Below, piece by piece: positions 12,959-25,300 of a DNA stretch of 64,000 bases. How positions within the stretch are numbered: the stretch's first letter is position 1; the number at the start of each line of letters is the position of its first letter. The notes under the pieces were generated by a model. It did not search any database, was not told the origin of the DNA, and saw nothing but the letters and a program-made list of their open reading frames with translations. The stretch covers positions 17,869-81,868 of the forward strand of contig JAUPFP010000202.1 of the NCBI GenBank assembly GCA_036925085.1, written 5' to 3'. The position numbers were made by a program, and so were the translations under genes. The stretch is from Brachycybe producta. Taxonomy: Eukaryota; Arthropoda; Diplopoda; Playtdesmida; Andrognathidae.

Positions 12959-14135
12959 CGTACCAACCTTAAACGTTCAACCTAAACCTTCAACCTTAAA
13001 CGTTCAACCTTAAACGTTCAACCTTAAACATTCAACCTTAAACGTTCAACCTTAAAATTTCAACCTTAAACGTTCAACCTTAAATGTGACACCTTAAACG
13101 TGAAACCTTAAACGTGAAACTTTAAACGTGAAACCTTAAACGTGAAACCTTAAACGTGAAACCTTAAACGTTCAACCTTAAACGTTCAACCTTAAACGTT
13201 CAACCTTAAACGTTCAACCTTAAACGTTCAACCTTAAACGTTCAACCTTAAATGTGAAACCTTAAACATTCAACCTTAAACATGAAACCTTAAACGTGAA
13301 ACCTTAAACGTTCAACCTTAAACATTCAACCTTAAACGTTCAACCTTATACATTCAACCTTAAACGTTCAACCTTATACGTTCAACCTTAAACAATCAAC
13401 CTTAAACTTTCAACCTTATTCGTTCAACCTTAAACGTTCAACCTTATACATTCAACCTTTAACGTTCAACCTTAAACGTTCAACCTTAAACGTTCAACCT
13501 TAAACGTTCAACCTTAAACATTCAACCTTAAATGTTCAACCTTAAATGTTCAACCTTAAACGTGAAACCTTAAACATGAAACCTTAAATGTTCAACCTTA
13601 AACGTGAAACCTTAAACGTAAAACCTTAAACGTGAAACCTTAAACATTCAACCTTAAACGTTCAACCTTAAACGTTCAACCTTAAACGTGAAACCTTAAA
13701 CGTGAAAACTTAAATGTGAAATCTTAAACGTTCAACCTTAAACGTTCAACCTTAAACTAAAAAACCTTAAATGTTCAACCTTAAACGTTCAAACGTAAAC
13801 GTTCAACCTTAAACGTTCAACCTTAAACGTGAAACCTTAAACGTGAAACCTTAAACGTGAAACCTTAAACGTGAAACCTTAAACGTGAAACCTTAAACGT
13901 GAAACCTTAAACGTGAAACCTTGAACGTGTAACCTTAAACGTGAAACTTTAAACGTGAAACCTTAAACGTGAAACCTTAAACGTGAAACCTTAAACGTGA
14001 AACCTTAAACATGAAACCTTAAACGTGAAACCTTAAACGTGAAACCTTAAACGTTCAACCTTAAACGTGAAACATTAAACGTTCAACCTTAAACGTTCAA
14101 CCTTAAACATTCAACCTTAAACGTTCAAACTTAAA
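12959..14135. repeat. Module a, copy 1 (1,177 bp)
   Basis: Runs from one boundary cassette to the next. Landmark order: gttcaacctaaacc cassette variant, an aaaatttcaacc unit, gtgacacc, a B run, a long A run, caatcaacc/ctttcaacc near 13395, a cctttaacgttc unit, gtaaaacc, CTAAAAAACC near 13755, gttcaaacgtaaacg, a B run, ttgaacgtgtaacc and gtgaaacatt. The same length recurs exactly in the copies at 47543 and 53899. It is followed directly by module b. Confidence 0.86.
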
Positions 14136-17100
14136 CGTACCAACCTTAAACGTTAAACCTAAACCTTCAACCTTAAACGTTCAACCTTTAACGTTCAACC
14201 TTAAACGTTCAACCTTAAACGTTCAACCTTAAACGTTCAACCTTAAACGTGAAGCCTTAAACGTTCAACCTTAAACGTTCCACCTTAAACGTTAAACCTT
14301 AAACGTGATTCTTAAACGTGAAACCTTAAACGTTCAACCTTAAACGTTCAACCTTAAACGTTCAACCTTAAATGTTCAACCTTAAACGTTCAACCTTAAA
14401 TGTTCAACCTTAAACGTTCAACCTTAAACATTCAACCTTAAACGTTAAACCTTAAACGTTCAACCGTAAACGTTCAACCTTAAACGTGAAACCTTAAACG
14501 TTCAACTTTAAACGTGAAACCTTAAATGTGTAACCTTAAACGTGAAACCTTAAATGTGAAACCTTAAACGTTCAACCTTAAATGTTCAATCTTAAACGTT
14601 CAACCTTAAACGTTCAACCTTAAACGTTCAACCTTAAATGTGAAAGCTTAAACGTGAAACCTTATACGTTCAACTTTAAACATTCAACCTTAAGCCTTCA
14701 ACCTTAAACGTTCAACCTTAAACGTTTAACCTTAAACGTTCAACCTTAAACGTTCAACCTTAAACGTTAATCCTTAAACGTTCAACCTTAAACGTTCCAC
14801 CTTAAACATGAAACCTTAAACGTTCAACCGTAAACGTTCAACCTTAAACGTGAAATCTTAAACATTCAAACATAAACGTGAAACCTTAAACGTGTAACCT
14901 TAAACGTGAAACCTTAAACATGAAACCTTAAACGTTCAACCTTAAATGATCAACCTTAAACGTTCAACCTTAAACGTTCAACCTTAAATGTTCAACTTTA
15001 AACATTCAACCTTAAACATTCAACCATAAATGTGAAACCTTAAACGTGAAACCTTAAACGTTAAACCTTAAACGTTCAACCTTAAACGTTCAACCTTAAA
15101 CGTTCAACCTTAAACGTTCAACCGTAAATGTTAAACCTTAAACGTTCAACCATAAACATTCAACCTTAAACGTGAAACCTTAAATGTTCAACCTTAAACA
15201 TTCAACCTTAAACGTGAAACCTTAAACGTGAAACCTTAAACGTGAAACCTTAAACGTGAAACCTTAAACGTGAAATCTTAAACGTAAACCTTAAACGTGA
15301 AACCTTAAACGTGAAACCTTAAACGTGAAACCTTAAACGTGAAACCTTAAACGTGAAACCTTAAACGTGAAACCTTAAACTTGAAACCTTAAACGTTCAA
15401 CCTTAAACGTTCAACCTTAAACGTTCAACCTTAATTGTTCAACCTTAAACGTTCAACCTTAAACGTTCAACCTTAAACGTGAAACCTTAAACGTGAAACC
15501 TTAAACGTGAAACCTTAAACGTGAAACCTTAAACGTTCAACCTTAAACGTTCAACCTTATACGTTCAACCTTAAACGTTCAACCTTATACGTTCAACCTT
15601 AAACAATCAACCTTAAACTTTCAACCTTATACGTTCAACCTTAAACTTTCAACCTTATACGTTCAACCTTAAACGTTCAACCTTAAACATTCAAAATTAA
15701 ATGTTCAACCTTATATGTTCAACCTTAAACGTGAAACCTTAAACGTGAAAACTTAAATGTGAAATCTTAAACGTTCAACCTTAAACGTTCAACCTTAAAC
15801 GTTCAACCTTAAACTAAAAAACCTTAAATGTTCAACCTTAAACGTTCAACCGTAAACGTTCAACCTTAAACGTTCAACCTTAAACGTTCAACCTTAAACA
15901 TTCAACCTTAAACGTTCAACCTTAAACGTTCAACCTTAAACGTTCAACCTTAAACGTTCAACCTTAAACGTTCATCCTTAAACGTGATCCTTAAACGTGA
16001 AACCTTAAACGTTCAACCTTAAATGTTCAACCTTAAACGTTCAACCTTAAACGTTCAACCTTAAACGTTCAACCTTAAACGTTAAACCTTAAACGTTCAA
16101 CCGTAAACGTTCAACCTTAAACGTGAAACCTTAAACGTTCAACCTTAAACGTGAAACCTTAAACGTGTAACCTTAAACGTGAAACCTTAAACGTGAAACC
16201 TTAAACGTTCAACCTTAAATGTTCAATCTTAAACGTTCAACCTTAAACGTTCAACCTTAAACGTTCAACCTTAAATGTGAAAGCTTAAACGTGAAACATT
16301 ATACGTTCAAACTTAAACATTCAACCTTAAACGTGAAACCTTAAACGTGAAACTTTAAATGTGAAACATTAAACGTGAAACCTTAAATGTTCAACCTTAA
16401 ATGTTCAACCTTAAACGTTCAACCTTAAATGTTCAACCTTAAAAGATCAACCTTAAACGTTCAACCTTAAACGTTCAACCTTAAACGTTCAACCTTAAAC
16501 GTTCAACCTTAAACGTTCAACCTTAAACGTTAATCCTTAAACGTTCAACCTTAAACGTTCCACCTTAAACATGAAACCTTAAACGTTCAACCTTAAACGT
16601 GAAACCTTAAACGTGAAACTTTAAACGTGAAACCTTAAACGTTCAACCTTAAACGTTCAACCTTAAACGTTCAACCTTAAACGTTCAACCTTAAATGTTC
16701 AACCTTAAACGTTCAACCTTAAACGTTCAACCTTAAACATTCAACCTTAAACGTTCAACCTTAAACGTTCAACCTTAAACGTTCAACCTTAAACGTTCAA
16801 CCTTAAACGTTCAACCTTAAACGTACAACCTTAAACGTTCAACCTTAAACGTTCAACCTTAAACGTTCAACCTTAAACGTTCAACCTTAAATGTTCAACC
16901 TTAAACGTTCAACCTTAAACGTTCAACCTTAAACGTTCAACCTTAATTGTTCAACCTTAAACGTTCAACCTTAAACGTTAATCCTTAAACGTTCAACCTT
17001 AATTGTTCCATCTTAAACAGTAAACCTTAAACGTTCAACTGTAAACGTTCAACCTTAAACGTGAAACCTTAAACGTTCAACCTTAAACATTCAACCTTAA

Positions 17101-19215
17101 ACGTGAAACCTTAAACGTGTAACCTTAAACGTGAAACCTTAAACGTGAAACCTTAAACGTTCAACCTTAAACGTTCAACCTTAAATGTGAAAGCTTAAAC
17201 GTGAAACCTTATACGTTCAACTTTAAACATTCAACCTTAAGCGTGAAACCTTAAACGTGAAACTTTAAATGTGAAACTTTAAACTTGAAATCTTAAATGT
17301 TCAACCTTAAATGTTCAACCTTAAACGTTCAACCTTAAACGTTCAACCTTAAACGTTCAACCTTAAACGTTCAACCTTAAACGTTCAAAATTAAACATTC
17401 AACCTTAAACGTTCAACCTTATACGTTCAACCTTAAACGTTCAACCTTAAACGTTCAACCTTAAACGTTCAACCTTAAACGTTCAATCTTAAACGTGAAA
17501 TCTTAAACATTCAAACATAAACGTGAAACATTAAAAGTGTAACCTTAAACGTGAAACCTTAAACGTGAAACCTTAAACGTGAAACCTTAAATGTTCAACC
17601 TTAAATGTTCAACCTTAAACGTTCAACCTTAAACATTCAACCTTAAATGTTCAACTTTAAACATTCAACCTTAAACGTGAAACCTTAAACGTGAAACCTT
17701 AAACGTTAAACCTTAAACGTTCAACCTTAAACGTTCAACCTTAAATGTTTAACCTTAAACGTTCAACCATAAACGTTCAACCTTAAACGTGAAACCTTAA
17801 ATGTTCAACCTTAAACATTCAACCTTAAACGTGAAACCTTAAACGTGAAACCTTAAAAGTGAAACCTTAAACGTGAAACCTTAAACGTGAAACCTTAAAC
17901 GTGAAACCTTAAACGTGAAACCTTAAACGTGAAACCTTAAACGTTCAACCTAAAACGTTCAACCTTAAACATTCAACCTTAAATGTGAAACCTTAAACAT
18001 TCAACCTTAAACATGAAACCTTAAACGTGAAACCTTAAACGTTCAACCTTAAACGTTCAACCTTATACGTTCAACCTTAAACGTTCAACCTTATACGTTC
18101 AACCTTAAACAATCAACCTTAAACTTTCAACCTTATACGTTCAACCTTAAACGTTCAACCTTATAAGTTCAACCTTAAACGTTCAACCTTAAACGTTCAA
18201 CCTTAAACGTTCAACCTTAAACATTCAACCTTAAATGTTCAACCTTAAATGTTCAACCTTAAACGTGAAACCTTAAACATGAAACCTTAAATGTTCAACC
18301 TTAAACGTGAAACCTTAAACGTGAAAACTTAAATGTGAAATCTTAAACGTTCAACCTTAAACGTTCAACCTTAAACTAAAAAACCTTAAATGTTCAACCT
18401 TAAACGTTCAACCGTAAACGTTCAACCTTAAACGTTCAACCTTAAACGTTCTACCTTAAACGTTCAACCTTAAACGTTCAACCTTAAACGTTCAACCTTA
18501 AACGTTCAACCTTAAACGTTCAACCTTAAACGTTCAACCTTAAACGTTCCACCTTAAACATTCAACCTTAAACATTCAACCTTAAATGTTCAACTTTAAA
18601 CATTCAACCTTAAACATTCAACCTTAAACGTTCAACCTTAAACGTTCAACCTTAAACGTTCAACCTTAAACGTTCAACCTTATACGTTCAACCTTAAACA
18701 ATCAACCTTAAACTTTAACCTTATACTTTCAAAATTAAACGTTCAACCTTATACGTTCAACCTTAAACGTTCAACCTTAAACGTTCAACCTTAAACGTTC
18801 AACCTTAAACATTCAACCTTAAATGTTCAACCTTAAATGTTCAACCTTAAACGTGAAACCTTAAACATGAAACCTTAAATGTTCAACCTTAAACGTAAAA
18901 TCTTAAACGTAAAACCTTAAACGTGAAACCTTAAACATTCAACCTTAAACGTTCAACCTTAAACGTTCAACCTTAAACGTGAAACCATAAACGTGAAAAC
19001 TTAAATGTGACATCTTAAACGTTCAACCTTAAACGTTCAACCTTAAACTAAAAAACCTTAAATGTTCAACCTTAAACGTTCAACCTTAAACGTGAAACCT
19101 TAAACGTGAACCTTAAACGTGAAACCTTAAACGTGAAACCTTAAACGTTCAACCTTAAACGTGAAACATTAAACGTTCAACCTTAAATGTTCAACCTTAA
19201 ACGTTCAAACTTAAA
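14136..19215. repeat. Module b, copy 1 (~5.08 kb)
   Basis: Starts with the boundary cassette followed by cctttaacgttc, which distinguishes module b from module a. Landmarks: 13-bp gtgattc near 14306, gtgtaacc, gtgaaagc, a cluster of gttaatcc/gttccacc/attcaaacataaacg near 14760-14880, aatgatc near 14946, 13-bp gtaaacc near 15285, a B run, caatcaacc near 15602, CTAAAAAACC near 15813, gtgatcc near 15985, gttccatc/agtaaacc near 17005-17026, ttaaaagtgtaacc near 17531, then two further caatcaacc and CTAAAAAACC cassettes before the next boundary. Related full copies start at 28054 and 48720. Confidence 0.85.
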
Positions 19216-22210
19216 CGTACCAACCTTAAACGTTCAACCTAAACCTTCAACCTTAAACGTTCAACCTTAAATGTTCAACCTTAAACATTCAACCTTAAAC
19301 GTTTAACCTTAAAATTTCAACCTTAAACGTTCAACCTTAAACGTGACACCTTAAACGTGAAACCTTAAACGTGAAACTTTAAACGTGAAACCTTAAACGT
19401 GAAACCTTAAACGTGAAACCTTAAACGTGAAACCTTAAACGTTCAACCTTAAACGTTCAACCTTAAACGTTCAACCTTAAACGTTCAACCTTAAACGTTC
19501 AACCTTAAACGTTCAACCTTAAACGTTCAACCTTAAACGTTCAACCTTAAACGTGAAACCTTAAACATTCAACCTTAAACATGAAACCTTAAACGTGAAA
19601 CCTTAAATGTTGAACCTTAAACGTTCAACCTTAAACGTGAAACCTTAAACGTGAAAACTTAAATGTGAAATCTTAAACGTTCAACCTTAAACGTTCAACC
19701 TTAAACTAAAAAACCTTAAATGTTCAACCTTAAACGTTCAAACGTAAACGTTCAACCTTAAACGTTCAACCTTAAACGTGAAACCTTAAACGTAAAACCT
19801 TAAACGTGAAACCTTATACGTTCAACCTTAAACGTTCAACCTTAAACGTTCAACCTTAAACGTTCAACCTTAAACGTTCAATCTTAAACGTGAAATCTTA
19901 AACATTCAAACATAAACGTGAAACATTAAAAGTGTAACCTTAAACGTGAAACCTTAAACGTGAAACCTTAAACGTGAAACCTTAAATGTTCAACCTTAAA
20001 TGTTCAACCTTAAACGTTCAACCTTAAACATTCAACCTTAAATGTTCAACTTTAAACATTCAACCTTAAACGTGAAACCTTAAACGTGAAACCTTAAACG
20101 TTAAACCTTAAACGTTCAACCTTAAACGTTCAACCTTAAATGTTTAACCTTAAACGTTCAACCATAAACGTTCAACCTTAAACGTGAAACCTTAAATGTT
20201 CAACCTTAAACATTCAACCTTAAACGTGAAACCTTAAACGTGAAACCTTAAACGTGAAACCTTAAAAGTGAAACCTTAAACGTGAAACCTTAAACGTGAA
20301 ACCTTAAACGTGAAACCTTAAACGTGAAACCTTAAACGTGAAACCTTAAACGTTCAACCTAAAACGTTCAACCTTAAACATTCAACCTTAAATGTGAAAC
20401 CTTAAACATTCAACCTTAAACATGAAACCTTAAACGTGAAACCTTAAACGTTCAACCTTAAACGTTCAACCTTATACGTTCAACCTTAAACGTTCAACCT
20501 TATACGTTCAACCTTAAACAATCAACCTTAAACTTTCAACCTTATACGTTCAACCTTAAACGTTCAACCTTATATGTTCAACCTTAAACGTTCAACCTTA
20601 AACGTTCAACCTTAAACGTTCAACCTTAAACATTCAACCTTAAATGTTCAACCTTAAATGTTCAACCTTAAACGTGAAACCTTAAACATGAAACCTTAAA
20701 TGTTCAACCTTAAACGTGAAACCTTAAACGTGAAAACTTAAATGTGAAATCTTAAACGTTCAACCTTAAACGTTCAACCTTAAACTAAAAAACCTTAAAT
20801 GTTCAACCTTAAACGTTCAACCGTAAACGTTCAACCTTAAACGTTCAACCTTAAACGTTCAACCTTAAACGTTCAACCTTAAACGTTCAACCTTAAACGT
20901 TCAACCTTAAACGTTCAACCTTAAACGTTCAACCTTAAACGTTCAACCTTAAACGTTCCACCTTAAACATTCAACCTTAAACATTCAACCTTAAATGTTC
21001 AACTTTAAACATTCAACCTTAAACATTCAACCTTAAACGTTCAACCTTAAACGTTCAACCTTAAACGTTCAACCTTAAACGTTCAACCTTATACGTTCAA
21101 CCTTAAACAATCAACCTTAAACTTTCAACCTTATACTTTCAAAATTAAACGTTCAACCTTATACGTTCAACCTTAAACGTTCAACCTTAAACGTTCAACC
21201 TTAAACGTTCAACCTTAAACATTCAACCTTAAATGTTCAACCTTAAATGTTCAACCTTAAACGTGAAACCTTAAACATGAAACCTTAAATGTTCAACCTT
21301 AAACGTAAAATCTTAAACGTAAAACCTTAAACGTGAAACCTTAAACATTCAACCTTAAACGTTCAACCTTAAATGTTCAACCTTAAACGTGAAACCATAA
21401 ACGTGAAAACTTAAACGTTCAACCTTAAACTAAAAAACCTTAAATGTTCAACCTTAAACGTTCAACCTTAAACGTGAAACCTTAAACGTGAACCTTAAAC
21501 GTGAAACCTTAAACGTGAAACCTTAAACGTTCAACCTTAAATGTGAAACATTAAACGTTCAACCTTAAATGTTCAACCTTAAACGTTCAAACTTAAACGT
21601 ACCAACCTTAAACGTTCAACCTAAACCTTCAACCTTAAACGTTCAACCTTAAATGTTCAACCTTAAACATTCAACCTTAAACGTTTAACCTTAAAATTTC
21701 AACCTTAAACGTTCAACCTTAAACGTGACACCTTAAACGTGAAACCTTAAACGTGAAACTTTAAACGTGAAACCTTAAACGTGAAACCTTAAACGTGAAA
21801 CCTTAAACGTGAAACCTTAAACGTTCAACCTTAAACGTTCAACCTTAAACGTTCAACCTTAAACGTTCAACCTTAAACGTTCAACCTTAAACGTTCAACC
21901 TTAAACGTTCAACCTTAAACGTTCAACCTTAAACGTTCAACCTTAAACGTTCAACCTTAAACGTTCAACCTTAAACGTGAAACCTTAAACATTCAACCTT
22001 AAACATGAAACCTTAAACGTGAAACCTTAAATGTTGAACCTTAAACGTTCAACCTTAAACGTGAAACCTTAAACGTGAAAACTTAAATGTGAAATCTTAA
22101 ACGTTCAACCTTAAACGTTCAACCTTAAACTAAAAAACCTTAAATGTTCAACCTTAAACGTTCAAACGTAAACGTTCAACCTTAAACGTTCAACCTTAAA
22201 CGTGAAACCT
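17410..22210. repeat. ~2.39-kb tandem duplication across module b 3' end and module a 5' end
   Basis: Copy 1 is about 17410-19810 and copy 2 about 19810-22210. The ttaaaagtgtaacc landmark lies at 17536 and 19931 (offset 2,395). The boundary cassette lies at 19217 and 21599 (offset 2,382). The junction near 19810 joins the module a string gtaaaaccttaaacgtgaaacc directly to ttatacgttc of module b interior. The small offset change within the pair reflects gain or loss of a unit plus single-base differences in short units. Confidence 0.85.
19216..21597. repeat. Chimeric block: module a 5' part joined to module b 3' part
   Basis: Begins as module a (gttcaacctaaacc cassette, aaaatttc unit, gtgacacc, B run). 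Near 19810 it switches to module b interior sequence, starting at ttatacgttc and followed by the attcaaacataaacg and ttaaaagtgtaacc landmarks. It ends like module b with caatcaacc near 21108 and CTAAAAAACC near 21430. The chimera is the direct product of the ~2.39-kb tandem duplication. Relative to its parent it also lacks a few units near 21410, before CTAAAAAACC. Confidence 0.8.
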
Positions 22211-22368
22211 TAAACGTAAAACCTTAAACGTGAAACCTTAAACGTGAAACCTTAAACGTGAAACCTTGAACGTGTAACCTTAAACGTTCAACCTTAAACG
22301 TGAAACATTAAATGTTCAACCTTAAACGTTCAACCTTAAACATTCAACCTTAAACGTTCAAACTTAAA
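21598..22368. repeat. Truncated module a (771 bp)
   Basis: Carries the module a cassette, aaaatttc unit, gtgacacc, long A run, attgaacc-type unit near 22034, CTAAAAAACC near 22130, gttcaaacgtaaacg and ttgaacgtgtaacc. It lacks the caatcaacc cassette and neighbouring units found in 1,177-bp copies, so about 400 bp of the interior is missing. The missing part would sit between the attgaacc-type unit and the gtgaaaactt unit. The same deleted form begins copy 1 of the adjoining duplication (near 19610-19800). Confidence 0.78.
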
Positions 22369-25300
22369 CGTACCAACCTTAAACGTTAAACCTAAACCTT
22401 CAACCTTAAACGTTCAACCTTTAACGTTCAACCTTAAACGTTCAACCTTAAACGTTCAACCTTAAACGTGAAACCTTAAACGTTCAACCTTAAACGTTCC
22501 ACCTTAAACGTTAAACCTTAAACGTGATTCTTAAACGTGAAACCTTAAACGTTCAACCTTAAACGTTCAACCTTAAACGTTCAACCTTAAACGTTCAACC
22601 TTAAATGTTCAACCTTAAACGTTCAACCTTAAATGTTCAACCTTAAACGTTCAACCTTAAACGTTCAACCTTAAACGTTAAACCTTAAACGTTCAACCGT
22701 AAACGTTCAACCTTAAACGTGAAACCTTAAACGTTCAACCTTAAACGTGAAACCTTAAATGTGTAACCTTAAACGTGAAACCTTAAACGTGAAACCTTAA
22801 ACGTTCAACCTTAAATGTTCAATCTTAAACGTTCAACCTTAAACGTTCAACCTTAAACGTTCAACCTTAAATGTGAAAGCTTAAACGTGAAACCTTATAC
22901 GTTCAACTTTAAACATTCAACCTTAAGCGTGAAACCTTAAACGTGAAAATTTAAATGTGAAACTTTAAACGTGAAACCTTAAATGTTCAACCTTAAACGT
23001 TCAACGTTAAACTTTCAACCTTAAACGTTCAACCTTAAACGTTCAACCTTAAACGTTTAACCTTAAACGTTCAACCTTAAACTTTCAACCTTAAACGTTA
23101 ATCCTTAAACGTTCAACCTTAAATGTTCCACCTTAAACATGAAACCTTAAACGTTCAACCGTAAACGTTCAACCTTAAACGTTCAACCTTAAACGTTCAA
23201 CCGTAAATGTTCAACCTTAAACGTTCAACCATAAACATTCAACCTTAAACGTGAAATCTTAAACATTCAAACATAAACGTGAAACCTTAAACGTGTAACC
23301 TTAAACGTGAAACCTTAAACATGAAACCTTAAACGTTCAACCTTAAATGATCAACCTTAAACGTTCAACCTTAAACGTTCAACCTTAAATGTTCAACTTT
23401 AAACATTCAACCTTAAACATTCAACCTTAAATGTGAAACCTTAAACGTGAAACCTTAAATGTTAAACCTTAAACGTTCAACCTTAAACGTTCAACCTTAA
23501 ACGTTCAACCTTAAACGTTCAACCGTAAATGTTCAACCTTAAACGTTCAACCATAAACATTCAACCTTAAACGTGAAACCTTAAATGTTCAACCTTAAAC
23601 ATTCAACCTTAAACGTGAAACCTTAAACGTGAAACCTTAAACGTGAAACCTTAAACGTGAAATCTTAAACGTAAACCTTAAACGTGAAACCTTAAACGTG
23701 AAACCTTAAACGTGAAACCTTAAACGTGAAACCTTAAACGTGAAACCTTAAACGTGAAACCTTAAACGTGAAACCTTAAACGTGAAACCTTAAACGTGAA
23801 ACCTTAAACGTGAAACCTTAAACGTTCAACCTTAAACGTTCAACCTTAAACGTTCAACCTTAATTGTTCAACCTTAAACGTTCAACCTTAAACGTTCAAC
23901 CTTAAACGTGAAACCTTAAACGTGAAACCTTAAACGTGAAACCTTAAACGTGAAACCTTAAACGTTCAACCTTAAACGTTCAACCTTATACGTTCAACCT
24001 TAAACGTTCAACCTTATACGTTCAACCTTAAACAATCAACCTTAAACTTTCAACCTTATACATTCAACCTTAAACTTTCAACCTTATACGTTCAACCTTA
24101 AACGTTCAACCTTAAACATTCAACCTTAAATGTTCAACCTTATATGTTCAACCTTAAACGTGAAACCTTAAACGTGAAAACTTAAATGTGAAATCTTAAA
24201 CGTTCAACCTTAAACGTTCAACCTTAAACGTTCAACCTTAAACGTTCAACCTTAAACTAAAAAACCTTAAATGTTCAACCTTAAACGTTCAACCTTAAAC
24301 GTTCAACCTTAAACGTTCAACCTTAAACAATCAACCTTAAACGTGAAACCTTAAACGTTCAACCTTAAACGTTCCACCTTAAACGTTCAACCTTAAACAT
24401 TCAACCTTAAATGTTCAACTTTAAACATTCAACCTTAAACATTCAACCTTAAACGTTCAACCTTAAACATTCAACCTTAAACGTTCAACCTTAAACGTTC
24501 AACCTTAAACGTTCAACCTTAAACGTTCAACCTTAAACGTTCAACCTTAAACGTTCAACCTTAAACGTTCAACCTTAAACGTTCAACCTTAAACGTGAAA
24601 CCTTAAACGTTCAACCTTAAATGTTCCACCTTAAACGTTCAACCTTAAACATTCAACCTTAAATGTTCAACTTTAAACATTCAACCTTAAACGTTCAACC
24701 TTAAACGTTCAACCTTAAACGTTCAATCTTAAATGTTCAACCTTAAACGTGAAACCTTAAACATGAAACCTTAAATGTTCAACCTTAAACGTGAAACCTT
24801 AAACGTTCAACCTTAAACGTTCAACCTTATACGTTCAACCTTATACGTTCAACCTTATACGTTCAACCTTAAACAATCAACCTTAAACTTTCAACCTTAT
24901 ACTTTCAACCTTAAACGTTCAACCTTATACGTTCAACCTTAAACATTCAACCTTAAATGTTCAACCTTAAATGTTCAACCTTAAACGTTCAACCTTAAAC
25001 ATTCAACCTTAAATGTTCAACTTTAAACATTCAACCTTAAACATTCAACCTTAAACGTTCAACCTTAAACGTTCAACCTTAAACGTTCAACCTTAAATGT
25101 TCAACCTTAAACGTGAAACCTTAAACATGAAACCTTAAATGTTCAACCTTAAACGTGAAACCTTAAACGTTCAACCTTAAACATTCAACCTTAAATGTTC
25201 AACTTTAAACATTCAACCTTAAACATTCAACCTTAAACGTTCAACCTTAAACGTTCAACCTTAAACATTCAACCTTAAATGTTCAACCTTAAACGTGAAA

